Below are positions 9,408 through 17,853 of a DNA stretch of 64,000 nt, piece after piece. The notes beneath the pieces are model-generated. The model saw only the letters and a list, made by a program, of their open reading frames with translations, was not told the DNA's origin and ran no database searches. The stretch comes from Ectopseudomonas guguanensis (GTDB lineage Bacteria > Pseudomonadota > Gammaproteobacteria > Pseudomonadales > Pseudomonadaceae). The stretch's first letter is position 1. Each line of letters opens with the position of its first letter. A program made the position numbers and the translations under genes. Location: contig NZ_FNJJ01000017.1 of NCBI RefSeq assembly GCF_900104265.1, positions 1-64,000 on the forward strand, given 5' to 3'.

Positions 9408-10285
9408 TGAATGCACTGACTGCAATTCAGCCGAAGCTTTCTTTAGGGGATTGGCTGGCCGATCTGGCGGTGGACGCGCTGATCGACGAGGCCGACCTGT
9501 CGCCCAAGCCGGGCCTGGTCGACCGGCGTGGCAGCGGCGCGCACACCGACCTGCACCTCGGCCTGATGCACGCTTCGGCGCTGGCCCTGTGGCCCAGCTT
9601 CAAGGCCATGGCCGAGGCCGCGCAGCAATGTGGCGAGATCGACCTGCATCTGCGTGAAACGGTCGGACTCATTGGCCGCGAAGGCGAGGTGGAGATGCTG
9701 CGCGTTACCGGCGGCGTCAACACCCATCGCGGCGCGATCTGGGCGCTGGGGCTGCTCAGTGCCGCTGCCGCATTGGAACCCCGTGAGCTGGCGCCAGCTC
9801 AAGTCGCCCTGCGTGCCGCGCGCCTGGCCCTGCTCGATGACCGCGCCGCCCCGGTGACTGGCGACAGCCATGGCGCCCAGGTCTGCCGCCTGTATGGCGT
9901 ACACGGCGCACGCGAAGAGGCGCAGCTGGGCTTTCCTGCGGTGATCCAGCAGGCGCTACCGCAACTGGCGCGCAGCCGCGCCGCCGGGGCCGGGGAGCAG
10001 AATGCCCGCCTGGATGCGCTGCTGGCGATCATGACCCAGCTGGCCGACACCTGCGTGCTCTACCGCGCCGGCATGGCCGGGCTGACCCGCATGCAGAGCG
10101 GCGCCCGTGCGGTGCTCGCCGCCGGCGGTTGCGCCAGCCTCGACGGGCGCCGCTGCCTGCGCGAGCTGGAGCGCGACATGCTGCACCTGCGTGCCTCGCC
10201 TGGCGGCGCTGCCGATCTGCTCGCCGCCACCCTGTTCCTCGACCGCCTGCAGCATGGCCTGCCGGCGCAGCTTGGGAGTCTGTGA
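9407..10285 (+). CDS. mdcB: Triphosphoribosyl-dephospho-CoA synthase MdcB
   Basis: 292 aa, CitG family. It makes 2'-(5''-triphosphoribosyl)-3'-dephospho-CoA from ATP and dephospho-CoA, the precursor of the MdcC prosthetic group. Recognisable pieces are EADLSPKPGLVDRRGSGAH near residues 25-45 and TGGVNTHRGAIWALGLLSAA around 107-126, with the conserved NTHRGAIW signature. The start ATG overlaps the mdcA stop in TGATG, and AGGAG lies 6 bases before it. The product is then attached to MdcC by MdcG, encoded further down the operon. Confidence 0.95.
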   Translation: MNALTAIQPKLSLGDWLADLAVDALIDEADLSPKPGLVDRRGSGAHTDLHLGLMHASALALWPSFKAMAEAAQQCGEIDLHLRETVGLIGREGEVEMLRVTGGVNTHRGAIWALGLLSAAAALEPRELAPAQVALRAARLALLDDRAAPVTGDSHGAQVCRLYGVHGAREEAQLGFPAVIQQALPQLARSRAAGAGEQNARLDALLAIMTQLADTCVLYRAGMAGLTRMQSGARAVLAAGGCASLDGRRCLRELERDMLHLRASPGGAADLLAATLFLDRLQHGLPAQLGSL

Positions 10286-10286
10286 A

Positions 10287-10586
10287 ATGGAAACCCTGTC
10301 CTTTGAATTCCCCGCCGGGCAACCGGCCAAGGGCCGCGCGCTGGTGGGCTGCGTCGGCTCCGGCGACTTGGAAGTGATGCTCGAACCCGGCCAGGCCGGC
10401 ACCCTGGCCATCGAAGTGGTCACCTCGGTCAACGGCAGCGCGCCGCGTTGGCAACTGCTGTTCGAACGCATGTTCCGCGAGCAGCAACTGCCGGCGCTGA
10501 ACATCGCCATTCATGATTTTGGCGCTACGCCCGGCGTGGTGCGCCTGCGCCTGGAACAGGGCCTGGAGGAACTGAACCATGGCTGA
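10287..10586 (+). CDS. mdcC: Malonate decarboxylase acyl carrier protein (delta subunit)
   Basis: 99 aa carrier protein. The motif VGCVGSGDLEVM places a serine at residue 25, the known attachment position for the phosphoribosyl-dephospho-CoA arm in this family. The arm carries acetyl and malonyl groups between MdcA and MdcD-MdcE. It starts one base after the mdcB stop and its end overlaps mdcD by 8 bases, so translation is probably coupled. Length and Ser-25 position are normal for the family. Confidence 0.95.
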   Translation: METLSFEFPAGQPAKGRALVGCVGSGDLEVMLEPGQAGTLAIEVVTSVNGSAPRWQLLFERMFREQQLPALNIAIHDFGATPGVVRLRLEQGLEELNHG

Positions 10587-11430
10587 GCAGAACATCCAGC
10601 GCCTGCTGGCGCAGCGCAGCTTCACTGAACTCGGTGCCCGCGAGCGGGCCCGGGCACTGCTCGATGCCGGCAGCTTCCGCGAGCTGCTCGACCCTTTCGC
10701 CCGGCTGATGTCGCCCTGGCTGCCCAAGCAGGGCATCGTGCCCCAGGCCGATGACGGTGTGGTGGTGGCCAAGGGGCTGATCGATGGCGCGCCTGCGGTG
10801 GTGGTCGCCATCGAAGGTGCCTTCCAGGGCGGCAGCCTGGGCGAAGTGGGCGGGGCGAAGATCGCAGGCAGCTTGGAGCTGGCCGTCGAGGACAACAAGG
10901 GCGGCACGCCGACCCGCGTCGTGCTGCTGCTGGAAACCGGCGGCGTGCGCCTGCAGGAAGCCAACCTGGGCCTGGCGGCCATCGCCGAGATTCAGGCCGC
11001 CATCGTCGAGCTGCGCCAGTATCAGCCGGTGATCGGCCTGGTCGCCGGCCCGGTTGGTTGCTTCGGCGGCATGTCCATCGCCGCCGGGCTGTGCAGCTAC
11101 CTGCTGGTCACTCGTGAGGCGCGCCTGGGTCTCAACGGCCCGCAGGTGATCGAACAGGAAGCCGGGCTGGACGAGTACGACTCGCGCGACCGTCCCTTTA
11201 TCTGGAGCCTGACCGGCGGCGAGCAGCGCCACGCCAGCGGCCTGGTCGATGGCTATGTGGCCGATGACGTCGAGGCCATTCGCAGCGAGCTGCACGGGCT
11301 GCTCGCCAAGGGCAAACCTGAGCTTGAGCGCAGCCGGCGCCACGCCTGGTTCCTCGAGCGCCTGCGCGCTGTCGACACCTCTGTCCAGGCCGATGCCGCT
11401 GCCGTGCGCAGCGCCTACCAGGGAGCATGA
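10579..11430 (+). CDS. mdcD: Malonate decarboxylase beta subunit (malonyl-S-ACP decarboxylase)
   Basis: 283 aa, a carboxyltransferase-like (crotonase-fold) subunit. With MdcE it decarboxylates malonyl-S-ACP to acetyl-S-ACP and CO2. Visible family features are the glycine-rich AFQGGSLGEVGGAKIAGS around residues 80-98, VGPVGCFGGM-type oxyanion region (GLVAGPVGCFGGMSIAAGL) and the GPQVIEQEAG stretch. It overlaps mdcC at the front and mdcE by ATGA at the end, consistent with 1:1 production of the two decarboxylase subunits. Confidence 0.95.
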   Translation: MAEQNIQRLLAQRSFTELGARERARALLDAGSFRELLDPFARLMSPWLPKQGIVPQADDGVVVAKGLIDGAPAVVVAIEGAFQGGSLGEVGGAKIAGSLELAVEDNKGGTPTRVVLLLETGGVRLQEANLGLAAIAEIQAAIVELRQYQPVIGLVAGPVGCFGGMSIAAGLCSYLLVTREARLGLNGPQVIEQEAGLDEYDSRDRPFIWSLTGGEQRHASGLVDGYVADDVEAIRSELHGLLAKGKPELERSRRHAWFLERLRAVDTSVQADAAAVRSAYQGA

Positions 11431-12239
11431 ACATGACAACTGCACAGCAACAACGCGGCCTGCACTGGTTCCAGGCCCTGGCCGGCGATGCTCAGTCGAT
11501 CCCCGGACTGCCTGCCTCGCTGCGGGTGGCCGATGGCGAACTGGGCGGCCAGGCGGTGCGCTATCTGGCGGTGATCGCCGATGCCAACAATCCATTCCCT
11601 CGCGCCCGCAACGGCGAGGTCGGTCTGCTCGAAGGCTGGGGCCTGGCCCAGGCCGTGGACGAGGCCATCGAGGCGGATCGCGACCAGGCGCACAAGCGCG
11701 CGCTGATCGCCATCGTCGATGTGCCGAGCCAGGCCTATGGCCGCCGCGAGGAAGCCTATGGCATCCACCAGGCGCTGGCCGGCGCGGTGGACGCCTATGC
11801 CCGTGCCCGCCTGGCCGGGCATGCGGTGATCGGCTTGCTGGTGGGCAAGGCCATGTCCGGCGCCTTTCTCGCTCACGGTTACCAGGCCAACCGCCTGATC
11901 GCCCTGCGCGACGCCGGGGTGATGGTGCACGCCATGGGCAAGGCCGCTGCCGCGCGCATCACCCTGCGCAGCGTCGACGAGCTGGAGGCGCTGGCCGCCA
12001 GCGTGCCGCCGATGGCCTACGACCTAGACAACTACGCCTCGCTGGGCCTGCTGGCGGAGGTGCTCGATGTCGAGCAGGTGACGCAGCCGACGGCGACCGA
12101 TCTGTCGCTGGTAAAAGACGCCCTGAGCCGGACATTGGCCGATATCGCCGAGGCCCCGCGCGATCTGCGCAATCGCCTGGGCGCCGCCAATCGCGCGGCT
12201 TCCTCCAGGGTTCGCGAGGCCCTGCGTGCGCAGTGGTGA
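11427..12239 (+). CDS. mdcE: Malonate decarboxylase gamma subunit
   Basis: 270 aa, the co-decarboxylase partner of MdcD, also with a carboxyltransferase-like fold. Characteristic pieces include VIADANNPFPRARNGEVGLLEGW near residues 49-70, IVDVPSQAYGRREEAYGIHQ around 95-114 and GKAMSGAFLAHGYQANRLIAL around 138-158. The ATGA overlap with mdcD indicates coupling. After its stop comes a 62-base palindromic repeat and then mdcG, the only notable gap inside the operon before mdcH. Confidence 0.94.
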   Translation: MNMTTAQQQRGLHWFQALAGDAQSIPGLPASLRVADGELGGQAVRYLAVIADANNPFPRARNGEVGLLEGWGLAQAVDEAIEADRDQAHKRALIAIVDVPSQAYGRREEAYGIHQALAGAVDAYARARLAGHAVIGLLVGKAMSGAFLAHGYQANRLIALRDAGVMVHAMGKAAAARITLRSVDELEALAASVPPMAYDLDNYASLGLLAEVLDVEQVTQPTATDLSLVKDALSRTLADIAEAPRDLRNRLGAANRAASSRVREALRAQW

Positions 12240-12241
12240 GC

Positions 12242-12303
12242 GTAGGGCGGGTGAAACCCGCCAATCCTGAATGACGTGAAATGGCGGGTTGCACCCGCCC
12301 TAC
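12242..12303. repeat. GTAGGG-family palindromic repeat inside mdc operon
   Basis: Two inverted units (GTAGGGCGGGTGAAACCCGCC outward, GGCGGGTTGCACCCGCCCTAC inward, each self-complementary) flank a short loop between mdcE and mdcG. The transcript would form a very stable hairpin within the operon mRNA. Confidence 0.75.
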
Positions 12304-12316
12304 GGAGAACGCATCG

Positions 12317-12952
12317 ATGCACCTGACACCCCGTCCACATGATCTGCTCTGGGGCCTGCGCCCGGAGCAACTGCCGCAGGAGGCGCCGGCCTGGGCTCGC
12401 GCCGCCCTGGGCGGGCATGTGCCGGTGGTGGTGCGCCGAGCCCCGGCCGAACCCGGTTGGGTTGCGGTCGGTATCCGTGGCGCGGCGCGCGAACAGCGAC
12501 ATGCCGCCTGGATGCGCCTGAGTGATATCAGCCGGCTGGTCAGCCCGCAGGCAGTGGCACGCGCCGGGCGCTGGCGCCATCACCCTCGGCCATATTGGCC
12601 GGCGTTGTGCGCGTTGAGTCAGCTGGCGCCGCGTCTCGACGAGCTGAGCCTGGCCTGGGGCGTGACCGGCAGCCTGGGCTTCGAGCTGGCCAGCGGTATC
12701 AGCGCCGCGCACCCGGACAGCGATCTCGATCTGTCGCTGCGTGTACCCCATCCGCTTTCGCGCGACGAGGCGCGGGCATTGTGCGCACTGCTGGATCAAG
12801 CGCCGGGCCGTATCGACCTGCAACTGGAAACCCCGCACGGCGCTGTGGCGCTGCGCGAATGGGCCGGCGAGGCGTCACGCGTGCTGTTGAAAACCCAGAA
12901 CGGCCCGCTGCTGGTCAGCGACCCCTGGCGCCTGCAGCAGGTGGCGGCGTGA
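12317..12952 (+). CDS. mdcG: Malonate decarboxylase holo-ACP synthase (phosphoribosyl-dephospho-CoA transferase)
   Basis: 211 aa. It attaches the triphosphoribosyl-dephospho-CoA made by MdcB to Ser-25 of MdcC. It begins MHLTPRPHDLLWGL, as MdcG proteins do. A nucleotidyltransferase-like motif GVTGSLGFELASG followed by HPDSDLDLSLRVP shows the paired acidic residues expected for metal binding. The start at 12317 has GGAG about 9 bases before it; the longer frame from 12281 runs through the palindromic repeat and is rejected. The stop overlaps the mdcH GTG start. Confidence 0.93.
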   Translation: MHLTPRPHDLLWGLRPEQLPQEAPAWARAALGGHVPVVVRRAPAEPGWVAVGIRGAAREQRHAAWMRLSDISRLVSPQAVARAGRWRHHPRPYWPALCALSQLAPRLDELSLAWGVTGSLGFELASGISAAHPDSDLDLSLRVPHPLSRDEARALCALLDQAPGRIDLQLETPHGAVALREWAGEASRVLLKTQNGPLLVSDPWRLQQVAA

Positions 12953-13875
12953 GTACGCTCTGGGCCTTCCCTGGTCAGGGCGCGCAGCAGCCCGGCATGC
13001 TGCATGCCTTGCCCGAGGCACCGGTGGTGCAGGCCTGTATTGAGCAAGCCAGCGCTGCGTTGGACGAGGATGTACGTCTGCTCGATTCGGCCGAAGCGCT
13101 GCAAGATACCCGCGCCGTGCAACTCTGCCTGTTGATTGCCGGCGTAGCGGCGGCGCGCGTGCTGAACGAGCGAGGCCATCGTCCGGATATGGTCGCCGGG
13201 CTTTCGATCGGCGCCTATGCCGCTGCCGTGGTGGCCGGCGCGCTGCAGTTTGCCGACGCGGTGCGCCTGGTCGCCTTGCGTGGCGAGCTGATGCAGCGCG
13301 CCTATCCCGACGGCTACGGCATGACCGCCATCCTTGGCCTCGACCAGGCCAGCATCGAGCGCCTGCTGGCCGATGCCGAGAGCCCGGTGTACCTGGCCAA
13401 TATCAATGCCGAAACCCAGCTTGTCATTGCCGGCAGCGATGCCGCCATGGCCAAGGTGGCCGAACGTGCTCGCGCCCTCGGTGCTGGCGCGGCAAAGCGC
13501 CTGGCGATGAGCGTGCCGTCGCACTGCGAGCTGCTCGATGAGCCGGCTCGCGCGCTGGCCGCCGCCTTTGCCCGCATCGACTTGCGCGCGCCCCAGGTGC
13601 GCTACCTGAGCAGCAGCTCGGCGCGGCTGATCCGTGATCCCGAAGCCCTGCGTGATGACCTGGCTTACAACATGAGCCGCGTCGTCGACTGGCAGGCCGC
13701 GCTCGTCAATGCCTATGAGCGCGGCGTGCGCCTGCACCTGGAACTGCCACCCGGCGGCGTGCTGACCGGGCTCGCCCGCCGCGTCTTCGAACCGGGCCAG
13801 GCAATCGCCTTCGAGGGCGCACGTCTGGATACACTCGACGCCATGTTGCGTCAGGAGGTAAGCCGCGACCGCTGA
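12949..13875 (+). CDS. mdcH: Malonyl-CoA:ACP malonyltransferase (malonate decarboxylase epsilon subunit)
   Basis: 308 aa from a GTG start overlapping the mdcG stop in GTGA. It charges holo-MdcC with malonyl from malonyl-CoA to prime the cycle. The acyltransferase fold is clear: FPGQGAQQPGM at the N-terminus, nucleophile elbow GLSIGAYAA (Ser near residue 86) and the catalytic His in SVPSHCELL near 188. These match FabD-like enzymes. Much longer readings of this frame upstream are shadows of mdcG. Confidence 0.94.
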   Translation: MSTLWAFPGQGAQQPGMLHALPEAPVVQACIEQASAALDEDVRLLDSAEALQDTRAVQLCLLIAGVAAARVLNERGHRPDMVAGLSIGAYAAAVVAGALQFADAVRLVALRGELMQRAYPDGYGMTAILGLDQASIERLLADAESPVYLANINAETQLVIAGSDAAMAKVAERARALGAGAAKRLAMSVPSHCELLDEPARALAAAFARIDLRAPQVRYLSSSSARLIRDPEALRDDLAYNMSRVVDWQAALVNAYERGVRLHLELPPGGVLTGLARRVFEPGQAIAFEGARLDTLDAMLRQEVSRDR

Positions 13876-13937
13876 GCCGTAGCGTTTACCGAAGCACAAG
13901 AACAACAACTTCGATACGTAAGACGAGGACAACAACA

Positions 13938-14339
13938 ATGATCATCTACGGTGTCGCCTTTCTGGCGTTCTGCACCCTGGCAGGCATCTTCATCGGAGAG
14001 CTGCTGGGCAAACTCATTGGCGTACCCGCCAACGTCGGCGGTGTCGGTATCGCCATGATGCTGCTGATCTTCCTCGGCAGTTACCTGAACAAGCGTGGCC
14101 TGTTCACCGGCAAGTCGGAACAGGGCGTGGAATTCTGGAGCGCCATCTACATCCCCATCGTGGTCGCCATGGCCGCTCAGCAGAACGTTTACGGTGCTCT
14201 CAGCGGCGGCCCGATGGCGATTCTCGCCGGGACTGCCGCGGTCGCTATCGGCTTCGCGCTGGTTCCCGCACTGAGTCGTATCGGGCAAAAAAAGTCCGAT
14301 AGCGAAGCTGCCCCCTCCCTGACCAAAGCGCCGCGGTGA
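13938..14339 (+). CDS. madL: Malonate transporter subunit MadL
   Basis: 133 aa, inner membrane. About four hydrophobic helices are visible (IIYGVAFLAFCTLAGIFIG, GGVGIAMMLLIFLGSYL, IYIPIVVAMAAQQNVYGAL, AAVAIGFALVPAL). MadL pairs with MadM to take up malonate, by analogy with the sodium-dependent system of Malonomonas. It follows mdcH by 62 bases and precedes madM directly, so uptake and breakdown are co-expressed. The C-terminal 20 residues are polar and charged. Confidence 0.92.
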   Translation: MIIYGVAFLAFCTLAGIFIGELLGKLIGVPANVGGVGIAMMLLIFLGSYLNKRGLFTGKSEQGVEFWSAIYIPIVVAMAAQQNVYGALSGGPMAILAGTAAVAIGFALVPALSRIGQKKSDSEAAPSLTKAPR

Positions 14340-14344
14340 CTGCC

Positions 14345-15109
14345 ATGTACGAATCTCTGATGAAGGTCATTACCGGCTATAGCCTGCTCAGCGGCTTCGC
14401 CATCGTCGGCATCACCATGTGGGTGTCCTACTGGATGTCCGACAAGCTCACCAAGGGACGCCTGCACGGCTCGGCCATCGCCATTTTGCTCGGGCTTTTG
14501 CTCTCCTACATCGGTGGCGTTTACACCGGCGGCCAGAAGGGCCTGGTGGACATTCCACTGTTCGCCGGCATCGGCCTGCTCGGCGGCGCCATGCTGCGCG
14601 ACTTTGCCATTGTCGCCACCGGCTTCGGCGTCAGTGTCGAAGAGCTCAAGCGCGCCGGTTTTGCCGGGGTGCTGGCGCTGTTCGTCGGCGTGCTGGCGTC
14701 CTTCGTGGCTGGCGTGGCGGTGGCCATGGCTTTCGGCTACACCGACGTGGTCAGCCTGACCACCATCGGCACCGGCGCGGTGACCTATATCGTTGGCCCG
14801 GTCACCGGTGCAGCCATCGGCGCCAGTTCCGACGTGATGGCACTGTCGATTGCCGCCGGCCTGATCAAGGCGATCCTGGTGATGGTCGCCACGCCCTTCA
14901 TCGCGCCGTATATCGGTCTGAACAATCCGCGCAGCGCGGTGATCTTCGGCGGCCTGATGGGCACCTCCAGCGGCGTGGCTGGCGGCCTGGCGGCGACCGA
15001 TCCCAAGCTGGTGCCCTACGGTTGCCTCACTGCAGCCTTCTACACCGCCCTGGGCTGCCTGCTTGGCCCATCGCTGCTCTACTTTCTGATGCGCGGCCTT
15101 CTAGGCTGA
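14345..15109 (+). CDS. madM: Malonate transporter subunit MadM
   Basis: 254 aa, inner membrane, with seven or eight hydrophobic helices and the conserved repeats GGVYTGGQKGLVDIPLFAG and GPVTGAAIGASSDVMALS. It forms the malonate permease with MadL. The ATG at 14345 is chosen over an in-frame GTG at 14336, which overlaps the madL stop. It is the last gene of the mdc transcript and is followed at once by a strong terminator. Confidence 0.93.
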   Translation: MYESLMKVITGYSLLSGFAIVGITMWVSYWMSDKLTKGRLHGSAIAILLGLLLSYIGGVYTGGQKGLVDIPLFAGIGLLGGAMLRDFAIVATGFGVSVEELKRAGFAGVLALFVGVLASFVAGVAVAMAFGYTDVVSLTTIGTGAVTYIVGPVTGAAIGASSDVMALSIAAGLIKAILVMVATPFIAPYIGLNNPRSAVIFGGLMGTSSGVAGGLAATDPKLVPYGCLTAAFYTALGCLLGPSLLYFLMRGLLG

Positions 15110-15115
15110 CTCTTT

Positions 15116-15144
15116 GCCCGCCCTTGTGGCGGGCTTTTTATTTT
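15116..15144 (+). terminator. Rho-independent terminator of mdc operon
   Basis: Stem GCCCGCC (15116-15122) and GGCGGGC (15128-15134) with a 5-base loop, followed by TTTTTATTTT, 6 bases after the madM stop. Confidence 0.9.
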
Positions 15145-15194
15145 CCGGCCACCCGTTTGTCCCGGTGTGCACACTTGGCGGAAGTCGGCGGACA

Positions 15195-15215
15195 GTAGGG
15201 TGCGCCGTGCGCACC
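15195..15215. repeat. Single GTAGGGTGCGC palindromic repeat unit
   Basis: One unit of the GTAGGG palindromic family with core TGCGCCGTGCGCA, between the mdc terminator and the end of mdcR. Confidence 0.65.
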
Positions 15216-15246
15216 AGGGACCGTCTGCCTAGGTACGTGGCGTCCT

Positions 15247-16158
15247 CTACGCCTGCCGGCTGTACATCCGGCACTCGGCCAGCAGTGCCAAGAGGTTCGG
15301 GTCGCGCTCCTTGGCCTTGAGGAACACCACGCCGATATGCTGCTGCAAGTGGTACTTGGCCTGCAGCGGAATCAGCTTCACCCGGTTCTCGTACACCGCC
15401 GCCACGCGCCCCGGCAGCAGGGCGTAGCCGACGCCGGAGCTGACCATGCTGAGCAGGGTGAAGATGTCCTTCACCTGCATCGCCACCTTGGGTTCGAAGC
15501 CGGCCTGCTGGAACACCCGCTCGCCATCGCGGAAGGTGGCGTAGCCTTGAGTCAGGGTGATGAAGGTTTGGTCGCGCAGGTCGGCCAGGTCCACCTCGGT
15601 GTGATCGGCAAATGGCGAATCGTTGGGCGCGGCGAGGAAAATGTCGTCGGAGAACAGCGGCAGTTGCTCGCAATCCGGGTCGCTGACGCTGTCGTCAAGG
15701 GCGATGAGGATGGCGTCCAGTTCCATGTTCTTCAGCTTGTACAGCAGGTCGACGTTGGAGCCGAGCACCAGGTCGATGTTCAGCTCGCTACGCCGCAGCT
15801 TCAGGCCCATGATCAGCTGCGGCACGGTCTTCACCGTCAGCGAGTAGAGCGCGCCGAGCTTGAAACGCTCGGCGCCGAAGCCCGCCGCCTCGCGGGTCAG
15901 GCGCACCATTTCCTGGGCGTCCTGGATCAGCTTTTGCGCCTTTTCCTCCAGCATATAGGCGCTCTCCAGCGGAATCAGATTGCGCCCCTCGTGCTTGAAC
16001 AGCGGGCAGCGCAGCGCGCTTTCCAGCGAATGGATGGCGCGGTGCACGCTGACATTGCTGGTCTGCAGCTCGCTGGCGGCACGCGCCAGATTGCCGCTGC
16101 GCATGAAGGCGAGAAAGACCTCCAGCTTTTTCAGGGTCAGTTCTTCATCGATCAGCAT
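15247..16158 (-). CDS. mdcR: LysR-family regulator of malonate decarboxylase genes
   Basis: 303 aa. An N-terminal winged helix-turn-helix (LKKLEVFLAFMRSGNLARAASELQTSNVSVHRAIHSLE, residues about 8-45) precedes a LysR effector-binding domain, here expected to sense malonate or a derivative. Start MLIDEEL at 16158 has AAGGA about 7 bases upstream; the longer frame to 16197 lacks such a site. It is convergent with and directly after mdc-madLM, as in other Pseudomonas mdc clusters. The likely operator is the palindrome before mdcA, some 7.5 kb away. Confidence 0.9.
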   Translation of the reverse strand: MLIDEELTLKKLEVFLAFMRSGNLARAASELQTSNVSVHRAIHSLESALRCPLFKHEGRNLIPLESAYMLEEKAQKLIQDAQEMVRLTREAAGFGAERFKLGALYSLTVKTVPQLIMGLKLRRSELNIDLVLGSNVDLLYKLKNMELDAILIALDDSVSDPDCEQLPLFSDDIFLAAPNDSPFADHTEVDLADLRDQTFITLTQGYATFRDGERVFQQAGFEPKVAMQVKDIFTLLSMVSSGVGYALLPGRVAAVYENRVKLIPLQAKYHLQQHIGVVFLKAKERDPNLLALLAECRMYSRQA

Positions 16159-16381
16159 GGGCCTGTCCTTATCCAGCGATAGGCGATTGTGCCGCATCCA
16201 CGAGACTCGGCGGCAATCGGTCGTTGCGACTTTGGTGGCAGATGACGCGCTGTCTGAAATGCCCCGTCGTTTGTCATTTCAATAGTGTTGATGTGATTGC
16301 CGGTCAGGCACTACCGTAGAAGCAGTCCCGCATCGGCGCAGGCAATGCCTGCGTCAGGCCCACTGTTCGAGGAATTGCGCC

Positions 16382-16828
16382 ATGAACGATTTCGCTTTGC
16401 TGCCCGCGACCTCCGGCCTGCAGGCCCTGCAAGCATTGATTCGCGGCGAGCTGCCGGCGCCCTCCATCGGCGAGACCATGGGTATCAAGGCGGTGCAGGT
16501 GCAGGCGGGTAGCATCACCCTGGAGGGGCGCCCGGACCAGCGGCACCTGAACCCGGCCGGGGCCGTGCATGGCGGCTTCGCGGCTACCTGCCTGGATGGC
16601 GCCGCGGCGCTGGCGTTGTTCTCCATCCTGGAGGCGGACGTGCCGCACTCGACGGTGGATCTCAACGTCAAGTACGTGCGCCCGTTGCGCCCCGGCGAGG
16701 TCTATCAGGTGCGCGGCTGGGTGGTCGAGCGTACCCGCAGTCTGGCGATCTGCGATGCGCAGATCGTCGATGCGCAGGGCAAGCTGTGCGCCAAGGCCAC
16801 CACCACCTTTGTCATCGGAGTGGCCTAG
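16382..16828 (+). CDS. PaaI-type hotdog thioesterase
   Basis: 148 aa. The hotdog-fold signature HLNPAGAVHGGFAATCLDGAAALAL (residues about 58-82) holds the conserved His-Gly-Gly and the acidic catalytic residue region; TVDLNVKYVRPLRPGEV follows. It should hydrolyse small acyl-CoA or aryl-CoA thioesters, substrate unknown. Its stop is 2 bases before the next start, so it forms a two-gene operon with the zinc dehydrogenase. Both genes face away from mdcR. Confidence 0.88.
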   Translation: MNDFALLPATSGLQALQALIRGELPAPSIGETMGIKAVQVQAGSITLEGRPDQRHLNPAGAVHGGFAATCLDGAAALALFSILEADVPHSTVDLNVKYVRPLRPGEVYQVRGWVVERTRSLAICDAQIVDAQGKLCAKATTTFVIGVA

Positions 16829-16830
16829 GC

Positions 16831-17847
16831 ATGAAGGAACTTATCGTTCAGGGCCCCGGCCAACTGGCTTGGGTCGAGGCGCCTGAACCACAACTTACGA
16901 CTCCGGCCAGTGCGCTGGTCAGGCCCATCGCCTCGGCCTCCTGTGATCTAGATCGTCGTCTGATCGCCGGCACCACGCCGTTCAAGCCGCCCTTTGCGCT
17001 GGGCCACGAATGCGTGGCCGAGGTGCTGGAAGTGGGCTCAGCGGTGCGCAACCTGCACCGTGGCGATCTGGTGTCGGTGCCCTGGAAGATCGCCTGCGGC
17101 GCCTGTGCCCAGTGCCTGGCCGGACGTTCCAGCGCGTGCACCACGGTACCGCGCATGGCCTGCTATGGCGTACCGGCGGGCGGGCATTGGGGTGGGCTGT
17201 TCTCCGAGCAGGCACTGGTGCCGTTCGCCGACGCCATGCTGGTGCCCTTGCCTGCCGGGCTCGACCCGCTGGCGGTTGCCAGCGCCAGCGACAACCTCAC
17301 CGATGCCTGGGTGGCCGCCAGCCGGCCGCTGGCCACACGGCAGGATGCCCGTGTGCTGGTGGTCGGTGGTACGGAGAGCCTTGGCGTGCTTGCCGTGCAG
17401 ATGGCGCGGGCCGCCGGGGCGGCCAGCGTGGACTATCTCGACGAGCATCCACTGCGCCAGCAGCTTGCCGCGCGCAGTGGCGCCGGTGTCGATCTGATGG
17501 GGCGCGATCTCGACCGCAGCTATGACCTGGTGATCTCCGCTACCCGCGATCATCAGGCGCTGCGAAGGGGGTTGCTGGCGTTGGCGCCCGGCGGGCATTG
17601 CTCGTGCATCGGTATCATCTTCGACGATCCGAAGATTCCGCTGTTCGACATGTACCTGCGCGACGTCACCTTCTCGGTCGGCGCCTGCAGCGTGCAGCGG
17701 CATATCCCCAAGGTGCTTGATCTGGTGCACAGCGGCTATTGCGATCCGCTGCTGGTCGAGCCGCAGGTGGTGGGTTGGGAGGACGCGCCGCAGGCGCTGA
17801 TTCAGCCGCTGACCAAGTGCATCGTGGTGCGCGAGCGCATCACCTGA
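16831..17847 (+). CDS. Zinc-dependent alcohol dehydrogenase family protein
   Basis: 338 aa, medium-chain dehydrogenase. It has a catalytic zinc region (SCDLDRRL, then LGHECVAEVLEVGSAV), a structural zinc lobe with four cysteines (CGACAQC then C eight residues later), and a nucleotide-binding segment whose usual GxGxxG is replaced by VVGGTESLGVLAVQMA. The substrate cannot be told. The family sometimes acts on glycols or sugar alcohols. It is coupled to the upstream thioesterase and convergent with the MarR gene, 6 bases away. Confidence 0.85.
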   Translation: MKELIVQGPGQLAWVEAPEPQLTTPASALVRPIASASCDLDRRLIAGTTPFKPPFALGHECVAEVLEVGSAVRNLHRGDLVSVPWKIACGACAQCLAGRSSACTTVPRMACYGVPAGGHWGGLFSEQALVPFADAMLVPLPAGLDPLAVASASDNLTDAWVAASRPLATRQDARVLVVGGTESLGVLAVQMARAAGAASVDYLDEHPLRQQLAARSGAGVDLMGRDLDRSYDLVISATRDHQALRRGLLALAPGGHCSCIGIIFDDPKIPLFDMYLRDVTFSVGACSVQRHIPKVLDLVHSGYCDPLLVEPQVVGWEDAPQALIQPLTKCIVVRERIT

Positions 17848-17853
17848 TGGCTC

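Noticed and set aside
7737..9425. 562-codon open frame antisense to mdcA
   Set aside because: Shadow of mdcA; His/Arg/Gln-rich translation with no domain.
14419..15198. 259-codon plus-strand frame overlapping madM
   Set aside because: Arg/His-rich out-of-frame translation of madM running through its terminator.
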